Virus record (IMG/VR): IMGVR_UViG_3300035099_000171
Location: 1 to 38,260 of that record
Strand: one strand, 5' to 3'
DNA length: 38,260 bases
Origin: a virus
Position 1 is the stretch's first letter. The number at the start of each line of letters is the position of its first letter. Shown here in pieces: positions 28,430 to 38,103 of the stretch. Below the pieces are notes generated by a model. That model worked only from the letters and a program-made list of their open reading frames with translations. It was not told where the DNA came from and searched no databases. Position numbers and translations under genes: made by a program.

Positions 28430-28446
28430 ACTATATATTGTGTAGT
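28430..28446. promoter_or_regulatory. Second copy of the ACTATA dyad
   Basis: ACTATA-N5-TGTAGT differs at one base from the perfect ACTATA-N5-TATAGT at 16384-16400, and the five-base centre TATTG is the same. It lies 60 bp upstream of the early-left -35 and after the end of the 1374-aa gene. No clear terminator is seen between that gene and this promoter. Confidence 0.5.
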
Positions 28447-28473
28447 AAAGAGTAGAATATACAAGAATTAGTG

Positions 28474-31400
28474 TTATTTTCTAAATTCTAAAAGATGTTG
28501 TCTAATTGCAGTTTCGTCTAATTTTATTCCTCTTTGTCGTGCTTCTTTTATTAATCTATCTTTTTCTGCTATATCTTCTTCTGCAATTGCTCTTGCTATC
28601 CGAAGATGGTAAGACCTTTTTAAATCCCTATATGTTTTTCCTAATTCCGAAATTGTTTGTATTCCCTCATAATATTTACTTTCTGTTACAGTAGGAAATC
28701 CTAATCCCCTCATAACTCTTTCAAGCATAGTGAAATCTTCAACCCCAGGCAAGCGATTAAATAATTGTTGTGCAATTGCTCTAACTTCGGGTGATATTCT
28801 ATTAATATCCTGTTGTGTTATTATTGCTCTACCTTTTTTGTCGTGAGGCAATGGTTGTAATGCATTCCAAATACTTCTTATTGCCAGTGGAGAAAGTCTT
28901 TTTAGTTTCTGTTTAACATCAATTTCTTGATTTAGAAGGTCTCCAATTGCTATAACTTCTTTCCCAAATGGTAGTCCTGCTATTGTAAAGAAATCAGGAG
29001 AGCCAAATGCATAAGAGCCTTCTACTTTTAATAATGCTGGTAAGCCGTGAAGCACTACTCCTGCAGTGTGTTCATCTATACTTTCTTTTGCTTTATGTTT
29101 AATTTTTAGCCATTGAGGATTATATAAAGGATTTGGTTTATTTACAATTGGTATATTTGGAGTAGTCATAATTCCATCTACAATTTTTTCTGTTTCCCCA
29201 ACCCCATAAAAACCTAATATTCCTCCTAACGCTAACGATTGTGCAACTGCTTCACCAAATGCTAATTTGTCCTTGCCATACAAATCATTAAGATAAGATA
29301 AATGATTTAGAACATAACTTTTAAATACTGTAAGAGGTGCTCTCCATCCTCTTGTAATCCACGCTCTATTTGCTTTTGAATATAGCCATTGTGTTTTATA
29401 ATTGAAATCATAAGCATAATCAAGAATTTGTGGAAATTTTGTCATTCCTTTTATTTGTGCTATTTGTGTCCCCATGAGTAAAGAATGAACACGATTAGAC
29501 CGTTCTGACAGAAAACCACCAACATCTAATTTTTGTAGTAATCCTTGTCCTTTTCCAAAAATTTCTTTTTGTCGCAATGCTGATATTTCTCCATCTGAAA
29601 ATCCTTTTTGTAATACTCTTTTTTCTGCAGTAGTAAGATAATCTGCTTTTGCAATTATATCTCTTAATGATAAACCTTTACCTATATTGCGAATAACATC
29701 TCTATATAAACTAATTTCTTTTGATTGTGCATTTACAAAAATCCTATTACTCATTGTTGTTCCTACTTCTGCTACTCCTCTGTAATAACTTAATCCTCGC
29801 TGTGTTAAATTTACTAATGGAAAAGCAATTTTCCCTAAAAGATAATAAGCATATAGAAATGAACGAGAAGCAAGATTAATTCTACCTTCATAATCTTTTT
29901 CTCCATAGAAATAATCAATCATCTCTCTTGCATAAGGTTTATATTCTGTTGGCACTTTATCATATACATCTTCTACTGCTGAACGATTAAATCTTTTTAC
30001 AATAGAAAATGGATATTCTCTAATATATTTATCTATTGCTCTATCCATATCTTTTGAATAACCAGGAACATTTTTCCTATGTGCTAATCTACCTCTTGCA
30101 TAAATTTTTAAAAATTCTCCTTTTAATATTGTTGTAAGTTTTTCAATTTCTGGGTCTGTAATACCTTGTTTTTTTAGAACATTAGATAAAATAGGTGTAT
30201 GTTGCCAAAATGAAATAATATTATCAGCATCAATACCAAATTTCTTACTATCTAAAATTTCGTGATTTACAGGAATTACTTTTGCTTTTTTACCTTTTCC
30301 TGATGTTATCTCTGTTGGTCTATTCTTAATCCATTCCTCTGCTTCAAGTCTGCTTTCAAATCCTTCAGCGTGTAATATTCTTTTCCCTTTGCCCCATGTT
30401 CTTTTTTCTAATGCCCACCATCTACCAAATCTATAATGTGGAATATAACTTGGAGTTCTGCTTCTGCTAAGAAGCAGTGTTCTTTCTTCTTCTGGAATAC
30501 CTGCTTTTCTCATAAAGAAATCAAGTAATCCACCTTTTACTTCTGATATAGTTTCAGTTTCTCCTTCAGGAGTAGTAATTTTTTTACCTGTAGGTTTTCC
30601 GTGAAAATAATTAAATAAATTTTGGATACTCATATATCCTTTAATTTCTTTTGGAGTAAGTCCCCTATCTTTTAAGTCAGTAATAGTTAAATCTCTTTTT
30701 CCTTCTACACTCCATCTGATTTTAGCAATTTTTTCTTTCTCTATATCAGATAAATCTAAATAATCTTTTATTATTCTTCTTGCAGTATCTTCTATTCTAT
30801 TTGCTAATTGTTCGTTACGATGTAATATTTTTACTTGTTCTTCTAAATGTTCATTCCAAATAGGAATACGAAGTGCATTTCTTATATAATATTTTGTATC
30901 ATCAATTCCTTCTAATACTTTACTTTTTGCTCGCCTAAAAACAGGAACATCTACTAAATCATCTAATGAAATATGTCCTGCTTCTTCATCTAATTTATTC
31001 TTTGCCCATTCTAACCATTCATCTACTAATTTTACATCTTCATCTACACTCGCTAAAGTTTGTTTTGCTTCTTCAGGAGTAATCTCTCCTTTCTTCAATG
31101 CATTAGATACCCAATTTACTACATCTCTTCTTATATATTCTGCTTCTTCTGCTTCTATACTCGGTCTTGCTCTGTGTAAATCTCTTAATGCTTCTAACAA
31201 ACTTCTAACATCTCTTACTCCAAAATGTGGATATTCAGTTGCTAACACATCTGCTAATTCATCAAGAGTTCTTCCTTTTCTATTTTTTAGAAAAAGAGGG
31301 ACAATCTCATTATATTCTGTTTGAAATATTTTATTTTCATATGCTTTAATTCCACCTTCATATAATATTACAGATTTTAAATCTTCAGGGTCAAATTTAA

Positions 31401-32598
31401 AAGTTCTTGGTTTTCTTGGTTTAATTACAATTGATTTTTTTACTTCTGTTGGCATTTCTGAATTTACAGTTTCTTTTGCTAAATCATCTATTGTTTCTAT
31501 AGATTTTATTCTTTCTTCTGGTGTTACTTCTATTCCTTTTATTTTTAGATATTCTCTCATATTTTCTTTACTTCTTATTCCGCTTTTTACATCAGGTAAA
31601 TTTTCTAATTCTGTTTCTGTAATAACTTTTCTTCCTTCTTTCATAATTTTATAGAGAGAAATCTCTTTTTCTGGAATAACTTTAGATACTTTTTTAGGTT
31701 TAGTTGGTTTTTTAGGTATTACTTCTTCTGGTTCTACTACTTTTGGTTCTATTTTTGGTTTTATTGGTTCTTCTAAAGGAATTGAAGGTTTTAGTCTTGC
31801 TTCTTCAACAGCCTTTACCAAATCTTCATATACTTTAAGCCTATTAAATACTCTGTCTCCAACTTTTATTGCTCTTATATTAGTTGGTAATTTTGCTATT
31901 TCTCTTATAGATGTTTCTGCTAATGCTCTTCCTAATGCTGTTCTCATAAATAATTTTCCTGCTTTTGTAAATCCATATCCTATTATATAATTTTTAGGGT
32001 CAAGTGCTAAATCAATAAAATCGCCAACTGTTCCTCCAACAGTTCCTAAAATAATTTCTGTTGTAGGAGATATTTTCCCTTCTGGTGCTTTATATATTTC
32101 TTCTCCTATAATAGTTGGTAATTTTGCTATTTCTCTTATAGATGTTTCTGCTAATGCTCTTCCTAATATTTCACCTGTGGTAGTAGGAAATATTGCCCCT
32201 TCTGTTGCTTTATGTATTTTTTCTCCTACTATTTTACCTAAACTTTTTCCAGTAATCATTTCTGTAGGTGTTAGAGTTAATACCTCTTTAGGTGTAAAAG
32301 TTTTTGTCCAAAAAGTTTCAGGTAATTTACCTCCTTTTTTTACCATCTGCTCTGCTGTTGGAATACCTATAGGTGGAATTTTTACTTTTGGTGCTATTGT
32401 TTCTATTGCTCTTTCTACTGCGATTGAAGGATAAGTAGATTTAGCAGTAATAGTTTTTTGATAATCATTATATAATTTATTCCATTGCTCTATTGTTAAA
32501 TTTTCTCTTTCTTTTAAATATCTTTCTACCTCTGATACTGGTAATCCAGCATCTTTAATTTTTTGCAAATTTTGTCGTATAGTTAATACATCAGACAT
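28474..32598 (-). CDS. Large internal virion/ejection protein (LPD38-like C-terminal region)
   Basis: This 1374-aa protein is the last gene of the late operon. Residues 1-400 are low-complexity with repeats of GRALAETSIREIAKLPT. The central part is helical. Residues about 950-1240 carry segments such as FPLVNLTQRGLSYYRG, GGFLSERSNRVHSLLMG, AYDFNYKTQWLYSKANR and APLTVFKSYVLNHL. They resemble the 'large polyvalent protein' domain (LPD38) of podovirus internal proteins. It is probably packed in the head and ejected with the DNA. No transglycosylase or RNA polymerase motif was seen. Confidence 0.72.
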   Translation of the reverse strand: MSDVLTIRQNLQKIKDAGLPVSEVERYLKERENLTIEQWNKLYNDYQKTITAKSTYPSIAVERAIETIAPKVKIPPIGIPTAEQMVKKGGKLPETFWTKTFTPKEVLTLTPTEMITGKSLGKIVGEKIHKATEGAIFPTTTGEILGRALAETSIREIAKLPTIIGEEIYKAPEGKISPTTEIILGTVGGTVGDFIDLALDPKNYIIGYGFTKAGKLFMRTALGRALAETSIREIAKLPTNIRAIKVGDRVFNRLKVYEDLVKAVEEARLKPSIPLEEPIKPKIEPKVVEPEEVIPKKPTKPKKVSKVIPEKEISLYKIMKEGRKVITETELENLPDVKSGIRSKENMREYLKIKGIEVTPEERIKSIETIDDLAKETVNSEMPTEVKKSIVIKPRKPRTFKFDPEDLKSVILYEGGIKAYENKIFQTEYNEIVPLFLKNRKGRTLDELADVLATEYPHFGVRDVRSLLEALRDLHRARPSIEAEEAEYIRRDVVNWVSNALKKGEITPEEAKQTLASVDEDVKLVDEWLEWAKNKLDEEAGHISLDDLVDVPVFRRAKSKVLEGIDDTKYYIRNALRIPIWNEHLEEQVKILHRNEQLANRIEDTARRIIKDYLDLSDIEKEKIAKIRWSVEGKRDLTITDLKDRGLTPKEIKGYMSIQNLFNYFHGKPTGKKITTPEGETETISEVKGGLLDFFMRKAGIPEEERTLLLSRSRTPSYIPHYRFGRWWALEKRTWGKGKRILHAEGFESRLEAEEWIKNRPTEITSGKGKKAKVIPVNHEILDSKKFGIDADNIISFWQHTPILSNVLKKQGITDPEIEKLTTILKGEFLKIYARGRLAHRKNVPGYSKDMDRAIDKYIREYPFSIVKRFNRSAVEDVYDKVPTEYKPYAREMIDYFYGEKDYEGRINLASRSFLYAYYLLGKIAFPLVNLTQRGLSYYRGVAEVGTTMSNRIFVNAQSKEISLYRDVIRNIGKGLSLRDIIAKADYLTTAEKRVLQKGFSDGEISALRQKEIFGKGQGLLQKLDVGGFLSERSNRVHSLLMGTQIAQIKGMTKFPQILDYAYDFNYKTQWLYSKANRAWITRGWRAPLTVFKSYVLNHLSYLNDLYGKDKLAFGEAVAQSLALGGILGFYGVGETEKIVDGIMTTPNIPIVNKPNPLYNPQWLKIKHKAKESIDEHTAGVVLHGLPALLKVEGSYAFGSPDFFTIAGLPFGKEVIAIGDLLNQEIDVKQKLKRLSPLAIRSIWNALQPLPHDKKGRAIITQQDINRISPEVRAIAQQLFNRLPGVEDFTMLERVMRGLGFPTVTESKYYEGIQTISELGKTYRDLKRSYHLRIARAIAEEDIAEKDRLIKEARQRGIKLDETAIRQHLLEFRK
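31881..31936. repeat. 56-bp direct repeat inside the 1374-aa gene (copy 1)
   Basis: It is identical to 32112-32167 and codes GRALAETSIREIAKLPT plus flanks. The region between also has a diverged repeat (GEKIHKATEGAIFPTTTGEILG and GEEIYKAPEGKISPTTEIILG). The unit is 231 bp (77 codons), so the repeat preserves frame; the exact identity implies recent duplication or conversion. Confidence 0.9.
32112..32167. repeat. 56-bp direct repeat inside the 1374-aa gene (copy 2)
   Basis: Partner of 31881-31936; the 231-bp distance is in frame. See that entry for what is coded. Confidence 0.9.
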
Positions 32599-34182
32599 TT
32601 ATTTAACTCCTAAAATATCTTCATAAGTTCTTGATTTTTTTGTTGGTGTTGGTTTTTTTGTTGGTGGTTTAGGTGTAATAATAATTCCTTTTTTTGCTAA
32701 TTCGTTTTTACTGGTCTCATTTGCGTCTTGTAATCTTTGTATTTGCGTATTAATACTGCTTATTTGAAGTGTTTTTTCATCGTCTGTCAAATCTAAACGA
32801 GCAGATATTTTCCGATTTTCCCCTTTCAATCTATTAATTTCTTTTTCATTATCTTTAATATTGCCAAGATGATAATCAATTATTGCTTTTTCTTGTGGTG
32901 AAATTTTCATCTCTCTATTCATCAGTGTCATCTGAAGTTGTAATTTGTCTAATGCTAATTTTTGCTGTTGATATTCGTTAGTATTTATAAATTTTTTCAC
33001 TTCAAGTCCAAACTTTTTTTTCTCCCATTCTTCACTTTCTATATCTTTTCGTATTTCTCTTTGCATTTTAGGAGTAAAATATTCCACTGGTATATTTCTT
33101 ATCTTTAATATTGCTGATGATATTTCTTTTGATGTAGGCTTTATTTTGCCTGCAAATATTTTTCCCCATCTTTCCTTATCAGTAAATCCTGCTACTTCCA
33201 TTAATACTTTAGGGTCAGTAATTCCTTTTTCTCTGGCAACATTCATTATTGCATTAATTCCTTCTTCTGGTTTCACTTCTGGAGGAGGAGTAATTCTTTC
33301 TGTAGGCACTCCTTCTGTAGGCACTCCTTTTGTGGGCACTCCTTCTGTAGGCACTCCTGTAGGAATAATTCCAAAGCCTCCGAGTATATCATTTATATAG
33401 TTAGTTATAGCATCTATTTTTGTTTGTAAATCTTTAATAAGTGGTGAATTTGGAGGGTATCCTTCTGCTCTTAATCTTGCAATTTGTGTATCTAATGTTT
33501 GTCTTTGTTGAATTAAATCTCCTACTAATTGATATTGTCCTTTTAATCTTATATCTGTTAATTCTTGCAGTCTTTTCTGCATTGCTTCTGCTGTTCTTTG
33601 TTTTCTTTCTAAATATGTTGACATAGCAGTAGGGACTGCCCCAGGATATGATTTTTCAATAGCATATCCACCTATTAATCCTAATAATCCTTTTAATATA
33701 TCACTTTTTAGTTGTTTTCTTTTTTCTTCTTTCTTTGTAGGTGGTAATTTTACTTCTCTTCCAACTTCTTTCATTTCAGGAGTTATTTCTGTAGGCATTG
33801 TTCTTTTCCCAGTTAATAATTCCTCTATTGGTGTTGGATACTGTCCTGGAGGCATTCCTAAATCTGTAGGTCTTATAAGAGAAGTAAGAACATCTTGTGG
33901 TGGAGTAGAAAGCCGTAAATAATCAGGAATAGTTGCAGATGTTTCTGTCGGTGCACCACTTAATTTTTCTAATATGCCAGGTTGTTTTTTTTGAAATTCA
34001 ACCCAAATGTCAGGTGGCATTGCCTTTAACATTGCTTCTGTAGGAGTAATTTCTCCACTTTCAATTTTTTGTAATATTTCCCTCCAACTTACTCTACGAG
34101 GAGTTGTCTCTGTTTTTCCTGTAAGAGAAGCAAGAATATCAGATCTTTGTGATAATTTTTTAATATCTTCTAAATCTGCCAT
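32599..34182 (-). CDS. Internal virion protein, central (coiled-coil)
   Basis: This 527-aa protein has a Pro/Thr-rich first third, GVPTE repeats at about residues 275-295, and a long helical C-terminal part with coiled-coil character (LDKLQLQMTLMNREMKI, ISSINTQIQRLQDANE). It ends in basic KPPTKKPTPTKKSR. It starts 14 bp after the 201-aa gene and abuts the 1374-aa gene. The order small-middle-large internal proteins after the nozzle is that of T7/P22-type ejection proteins. The role is inferred from order and make-up. Confidence 0.65.
   Translation of the reverse strand: MADLEDIKKLSQRSDILASLTGKTETTPRRVSWREILQKIESGEITPTEAMLKAMPPDIWVEFQKKQPGILEKLSGAPTETSATIPDYLRLSTPPQDVLTSLIRPTDLGMPPGQYPTPIEELLTGKRTMPTEITPEMKEVGREVKLPPTKKEEKRKQLKSDILKGLLGLIGGYAIEKSYPGAVPTAMSTYLERKQRTAEAMQKRLQELTDIRLKGQYQLVGDLIQQRQTLDTQIARLRAEGYPPNSPLIKDLQTKIDAITNYINDILGGFGIIPTGVPTEGVPTKGVPTEGVPTERITPPPEVKPEEGINAIMNVAREKGITDPKVLMEVAGFTDKERWGKIFAGKIKPTSKEISSAILKIRNIPVEYFTPKMQREIRKDIESEEWEKKKFGLEVKKFINTNEYQQQKLALDKLQLQMTLMNREMKISPQEKAIIDYHLGNIKDNEKEINRLKGENRKISARLDLTDDEKTLQISSINTQIQRLQDANETSKNELAKKGIIITPKPPTKKPTPTKKSRTYEDILGVK
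33301..33359. repeat. 15-bp tandem repeat coding GVPTE
   Basis: About four copies of a 15-bp unit (first bases TGTAGGCACTCC on the plus strand) code GVPTE/GVPTK on the minus strand. One copy carries T for C, giving Lys in place of Glu. This is a length-variable linker between the two halves of the 527-aa protein. Confidence 0.85.
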
Positions 34183-34196
34183 AATACCCTCCTATT

Positions 34197-34802
34197 TTAT
34201 ATAAAACTAAGTAATCCACCTAATAAACTACCTAATCCTGCACCTTGTTGTTGTTTTGCAGCTTGTTGTGCTTGCCATCTTTGTAATCCTAATTCATATA
34301 GAGATGTTAACCCAGCCCCTACTTCACCTGCTTGTGGTATTAGTCCTAATGCTCCACCCATTCTACTCCATTTTTCGCCTTCTCTTGTTCTTTTTAATGC
34401 TTCACTTGCTAATAACAATTCTCGTCTTCCGCCCATTTCTTCAGCTATACCTGCTTCTTCTAATCCTCCTAATGCTTTTGTTAATGCTCCTGAAGGTGCT
34501 CCCATTTCACCATAAGCCTTTGATAATCTTTCTGCTCCTAATTTCCTTTCTTTTGTTCCTCTTTCTCTTATTTGTGCCATCATACTTTCTATCTCTTGAG
34601 GTGTATAACCTGTTAGAGGTGCTTCCCATTCTGATAGTGCTCTACTCAAGTATTTTTCTTTATATGGTTGTAATTCTTGCATTTGTTGTAATTGCCATTT
34701 ATATAAGTTTGTTAATTCTGGAGGAATACCTGGAATACTTGAACCACCACCACCACCGAATAAAGCACCTAATCCTGCACCTAATAATCCCCAATCTGGC
34801 AT
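34197..34802 (-). CDS. Glycine/alanine-rich internal virion protein (ejection protein)
   Basis: This 201-aa protein starts MPDWGLLGAGLGALFGGGGGSS, then is helical (LYKWQLQQMQELQPYKEKYL), and ends with AKQQQGAGLGSLLGGLLSFI, a glycine-rich hydrophobic tail. Similar Gly/Ala-rich proteins precede the larger ejection proteins in T7 and P22 (gp14/gp7-like). It may form part of the trans-envelope channel after injection. The call is by composition and place. Confidence 0.65.
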   Translation of the reverse strand: MPDWGLLGAGLGALFGGGGGSSIPGIPPELTNLYKWQLQQMQELQPYKEKYLSRALSEWEAPLTGYTPQEIESMMAQIRERGTKERKLGAERLSKAYGEMGAPSGALTKALGGLEEAGIAEEMGGRRELLLASEALKRTREGEKWSRMGGALGLIPQAGEVGAGLTSLYELGLQRWQAQQAAKQQQGAGLGSLLGGLLSFI

Positions 34803-34819
34803 AATATCACTCTCCTTTT

Positions 34820-35593
34820 TTATTCAAATATTAATGAATATCCTTTTAATGACGCTGTTTTATCTGATGCTCCTCCTTTTCCTGTTTGTAATTCTACTTT
34901 TTTATATTGCTGTGAAAATGTAGAAATATCAAGAAGAGCATCTTTTTTAAGAGTATAAGTATCGTTTAAATGTGCATTATAACTACCAGTAGTATTATCT
35001 ATTTTAAGTCGTGCATAAATCCATTTTCCATTAGTTATCAACCTAATTTTACTAACTCCTTTTGGAATATAAATATAAAAATTCCTTCTTGTTCTCCAAA
35101 TAGTATCTGCTTCAGGATTAAGTATCTCATCTAATTCTTCAGGTATTGCTGTAATTGTATTACCACTAACTCCAATATTATGAGTATGTAATGTATCAGC
35201 AAAAGAATTAGAGCCACCAACTAATGCACCTGCATCTCCATCTTCTACTGTAGAATTTATTTTCTTTTTTGTTATTATACCATTTCCTAATGCAGTTGTA
35301 GGAATAGATAAAGCAACTATTTTATTACCTACTAAATCAGTTATTTTATTACTTAAAATAGAATTATTATTTATTTTGCTACCATCAACATTACTTATTT
35401 TTTCAGAAGATATAGAATTATTTTTAAGTTTTTCTCCACCAATAGAATTATTTTTAAGATTATCCTCATCTAAATTTCCATTAACTAAATTATATAAAGT
35501 ATCAAAATCAGCATTTACTTCTGATGCCTTTATCAACCTATCTATTCCTGGCTCACTATCTTGAAATATGTATGGTTTCGTTACAAGTCCCAT
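34820..35593 (-). CDS. Tail fibre/needle-like protein with short repeats
   Basis: This 257-aa protein has repeats of (L)KNNSI..EK(L/I) at about 46-84 (LKNNSIGGEKLKNNSISSEKI...INNNSILSNKI), the pattern of trimeric fibre shafts. HTHN (about 136-139) follows, then a C-terminal beta domain with YARLKIDNTTGSYNAHLNDTY. It starts at ATG 35593, overlapping the nozzle gene's end. Likely the host-contacting fibre on the tail. Confidence 0.68.
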   Translation of the reverse strand: MGLVTKPYIFQDSEPGIDRLIKASEVNADFDTLYNLVNGNLDEDNLKNNSIGGEKLKNNSISSEKISNVDGSKINNNSILSNKITDLVGNKIVALSIPTTALGNGIITKKKINSTVEDGDAGALVGGSNSFADTLHTHNIGVSGNTITAIPEELDEILNPEADTIWRTRRNFYIYIPKGVSKIRLITNGKWIYARLKIDNTTGSYNAHLNDTYTLKKDALLDISTFSQQYKKVELQTGKGGASDKTASLKGYSLIFE

Positions 35594-37428
35594 TATTTAA
35601 CCTCCTTTATTCTATAATCCAAAAATTTTTCTACTACTTGGCAACCATAAGCAATAAGTTTTAAATAGTTTTTTGAATTATTTATAAACTTAAAACTTAT
35701 ACTTCTACCTACAAAATCTTGGGGGAAGGCAAAATAATATTCTCTTCCTTTCCCAGGCACTCCCCATATATCTATACCCCATTTTGCTTTACCCCAATAA
35801 CTTCCTTCTTGAGGTATAAGTAATATTTTTTTAGAATATGTTTTACCTAAATCAGTTATAAATATTATTTCTATTTCATCATCTTTTCCATTGCCTTCTA
35901 CTGCAACATATCCTTTTCTAAATCTTTTAACTATATCAGGTTTATTAAAATCAAAAAATTTTGTTTGCACTACTATCTTTATATTTCCTTCAGAATTTCC
36001 AAAATAATAATCATCTATTTCTAATTTATTTATATGTCCCTGATAATCTCCACACCATAAATCATATTCTGTCTGTTTATTAAATAATGTAAAAATACTT
36101 ACAGAATATTCTTTTTTATACCAGCAATTTGTCTTAAAATCAAAAACTAAAACATAACTCTCAGTAGCACTTGTAGGAATAGCAAGATAATATTTTTTAT
36201 CATAATATATTCCTTGCACATTTTTATAATATTCAGGTAATATACTATCTAAAATTTTTGAAATAGGTAAAGAAATATCATCTAATCTATTACCATCAAA
36301 TACCATAACTCTATTCTTAAATAACCATATTAAAATATTATCTCCTACTGCAATACTATTTTCACTATCACAACCTATTTCTCCACTTATTTTTCTAACT
36401 CTAAATGGTTCATCTCCATCTACTGTATATATTGAATTATCTTTGAATACATATAAAGTATTTCTAAATATTGCAAAATTTACTATTTTCTGTCCATCTT
36501 GAAACCCAATTTTTAACCAATTATTAGGTGGATAATATTCTGGTTCTACAATTCCACTATAATAATTTCGTTTAGAATAATATACATAATCATCATCACA
36601 TAGAAATAATCTCTGTATTGTTTCGTGAAATATAGCATTTTTAACAAGAGTTGGTGGATAATTATCTTGACTTTCTAATTCTGCCCCTAAATCCTCATCA
36701 GGAGTATTATCAGTATATGTGGTAAGATTATCATCAATACTTGCTACAAATCTCCATACTGCATTTGCTCCACCTATACGATATATATTCTTTTTGATAA
36801 CATAAGAACTTCCCCATACTGCCATATCAGTTAGAACTGCTTTTTGGTTTTCAAGTGGTAATGGTGGAGTTATAGGAGAAGGCACACTTTCTAATCCATC
36901 ATTAGTTACCCAAGTATATCTATAATAATAAGTCCCATTAAGAACTCCTGCTTCACCAGAACCACCACCACAAGCAGTAACAGGATAACCTACTCCCATA
37001 TTTAGTATGTGAGGTCTTCCATCTATATAACTACCATCCCATTTAAGAGCATAACTATCTTTTACAAAAAAATAAAGTTTATTATTAATAGTTATAAATC
37101 TAACATAATTTCCACTTATATAATTAGCAAAAGTATATAAAAGTCCATTTTGGTATCTATAAATTTTTCCATTTATACAAATTAAAATACAATTTTCAGT
37201 AGGATTAACTCTATAAAATTTATATAATCCTTCTACTCTTTTAGGTGGTGAAAAAGCAATATGTAAAATTTCTTCATATCCTTTTGTCTTTTTTGCAACT
37301 CCAATTTCATCTCCTAAATCAATATTTATTGCTTCTAATAATTCATTATCTTTTAATAAACTATTAGCAACTCCTATATTTAGTCCACCTTTAAAATCAA
37401 TATTTCTAAAAATATATGTTTCACTCAT
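35593..37428 (-). CDS. Tail nozzle/stabilisation protein (beta-propeller)
   Basis: This 611-aa protein consists of repeated beta blades with recurrent aromatic-Asp ends: GLYKFYRV, NKLYFFVKDSYALKWDG, VFKDNSIYTVDGDEPF, NRVMVFDGNRL and YVLVFDFKTNCWYKKEY. The propeller plus C-terminal beta domain is the layout of P22 gp10/T7 gp12-like nozzle proteins that close the short tail. The start MSETYIFRNIDFKGGLNIG is typical. It lies after the adaptor gene, as expected. Confidence 0.78.
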   Translation of the reverse strand: MSETYIFRNIDFKGGLNIGVANSLLKDNELLEAINIDLGDEIGVAKKTKGYEEILHIAFSPPKRVEGLYKFYRVNPTENCILICINGKIYRYQNGLLYTFANYISGNYVRFITINNKLYFFVKDSYALKWDGSYIDGRPHILNMGVGYPVTACGGGSGEAGVLNGTYYYRYTWVTNDGLESVPSPITPPLPLENQKAVLTDMAVWGSSYVIKKNIYRIGGANAVWRFVASIDDNLTTYTDNTPDEDLGAELESQDNYPPTLVKNAIFHETIQRLFLCDDDYVYYSKRNYYSGIVEPEYYPPNNWLKIGFQDGQKIVNFAIFRNTLYVFKDNSIYTVDGDEPFRVRKISGEIGCDSENSIAVGDNILIWLFKNRVMVFDGNRLDDISLPISKILDSILPEYYKNVQGIYYDKKYYLAIPTSATESYVLVFDFKTNCWYKKEYSVSIFTLFNKQTEYDLWCGDYQGHINKLEIDDYYFGNSEGNIKIVVQTKFFDFNKPDIVKRFRKGYVAVEGNGKDDEIEIIFITDLGKTYSKKILLIPQEGSYWGKAKWGIDIWGVPGKGREYYFAFPQDFVGRSISFKFINNSKNYLKLIAYGCQVVEKFLDYRIKEVK

Positions 37429-37431
37429 AAT

Positions 37432-38103
37432 TTAAAATCCCCAACTTTTTGTTCTTGTTCCTGAAAAATCAAAAGTAGAAACAGCAGTCCATAATTTTTC
37501 AGGTGGTTTTGTTATTAGTTTATTTTCTAAATCTACTTTGTAATCATCAATAAATTTCATATATTTTTGCTCATAAATAACAAAATCTTGTTGTGCTAAC
37601 TTTGTTTTTACTATTGCTAATGTCCCATATAAAATTATTTTATGGAACTCCTCAGGTATTGCAGGTGTATCTACATCATATTGTAATTTATCAGGTCTTT
37701 TAACATAAAGTATATAAGCAGGATAAACCATATCAGGTGAAGGATAAAATAAAATTTTTTGTAATCCTTGAAGTAAATAATATTCTGGTTCTCCTATATC
37801 TTTTTTCCAATCAGATTTTTCAATATCTAAATCATTATAAGTTAGAAGTGCTATTTTTTTATTGTTTATTTCTACTCTTAATATATCTAAAACATCAAAA
37901 AGAGACAAATCAGAAAAAAAATCATAAGTTTGTTTGCCAACAACTGTATTAAAACTAAATTCTTTTTGTAATATTTTTGTTCTCAAAACAAGGTCAAGAT
38001 ATATTTCATTTATCCAATCTATTATTGCTTTATTAGTTATTTTTTCTTCTGTAAATTCATTAGATAAATCTCTTATTTCACTAATCATTTTTTGTAAATT
38101 CAT
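37432..38103 (-). CDS. Head-tail adaptor protein (P22 gp4-like)
   Basis: This 223-aa protein begins with MISEIRDLSNEFTEEKITNKAIIDWINEIYLDLVLR and has KILFYPSPD (about 120-128) in a beta region. ILYVKRPDKL and a helical C-terminus follow. It has the adaptor layout of two helices, a beta domain with PSP turn and a C-terminal tail. It joins portal to nozzle, matching its place before the nozzle gene. ATG 38103 directly follows the stop of the zinc-ribbon gene. Confidence 0.72.
   Translation of the reverse strand: MNLQKMISEIRDLSNEFTEEKITNKAIIDWINEIYLDLVLRTKILQKEFSFNTVVGKQTYDFFSDLSLFDVLDILRVEINNKKIALLTYNDLDIEKSDWKKDIGEPEYYLLQGLQKILFYPSPDMVYPAYILYVKRPDKLQYDVDTPAIPEEFHKIILYGTLAIVKTKLAQQDFVIYEQKYMKFIDDYKVDLENKLITKPPEKLWTAVSTFDFSGTRTKSWGF

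Noticed and set aside
28347-28473. Terminator for the late operon
   Set aside because: Only a weak GAATTTAG/CTAATTC pairing without a T run is visible after the 1374-aa gene, so I do not call one.
34256-34804. 182-codon plus-strand frame, leucine-rich
   Set aside because: It is antisense to the glycine/alanine-rich internal virion gene, has no ribosome site, and its leucine/isoleucine excess is what the reverse of that gene's codons gives.
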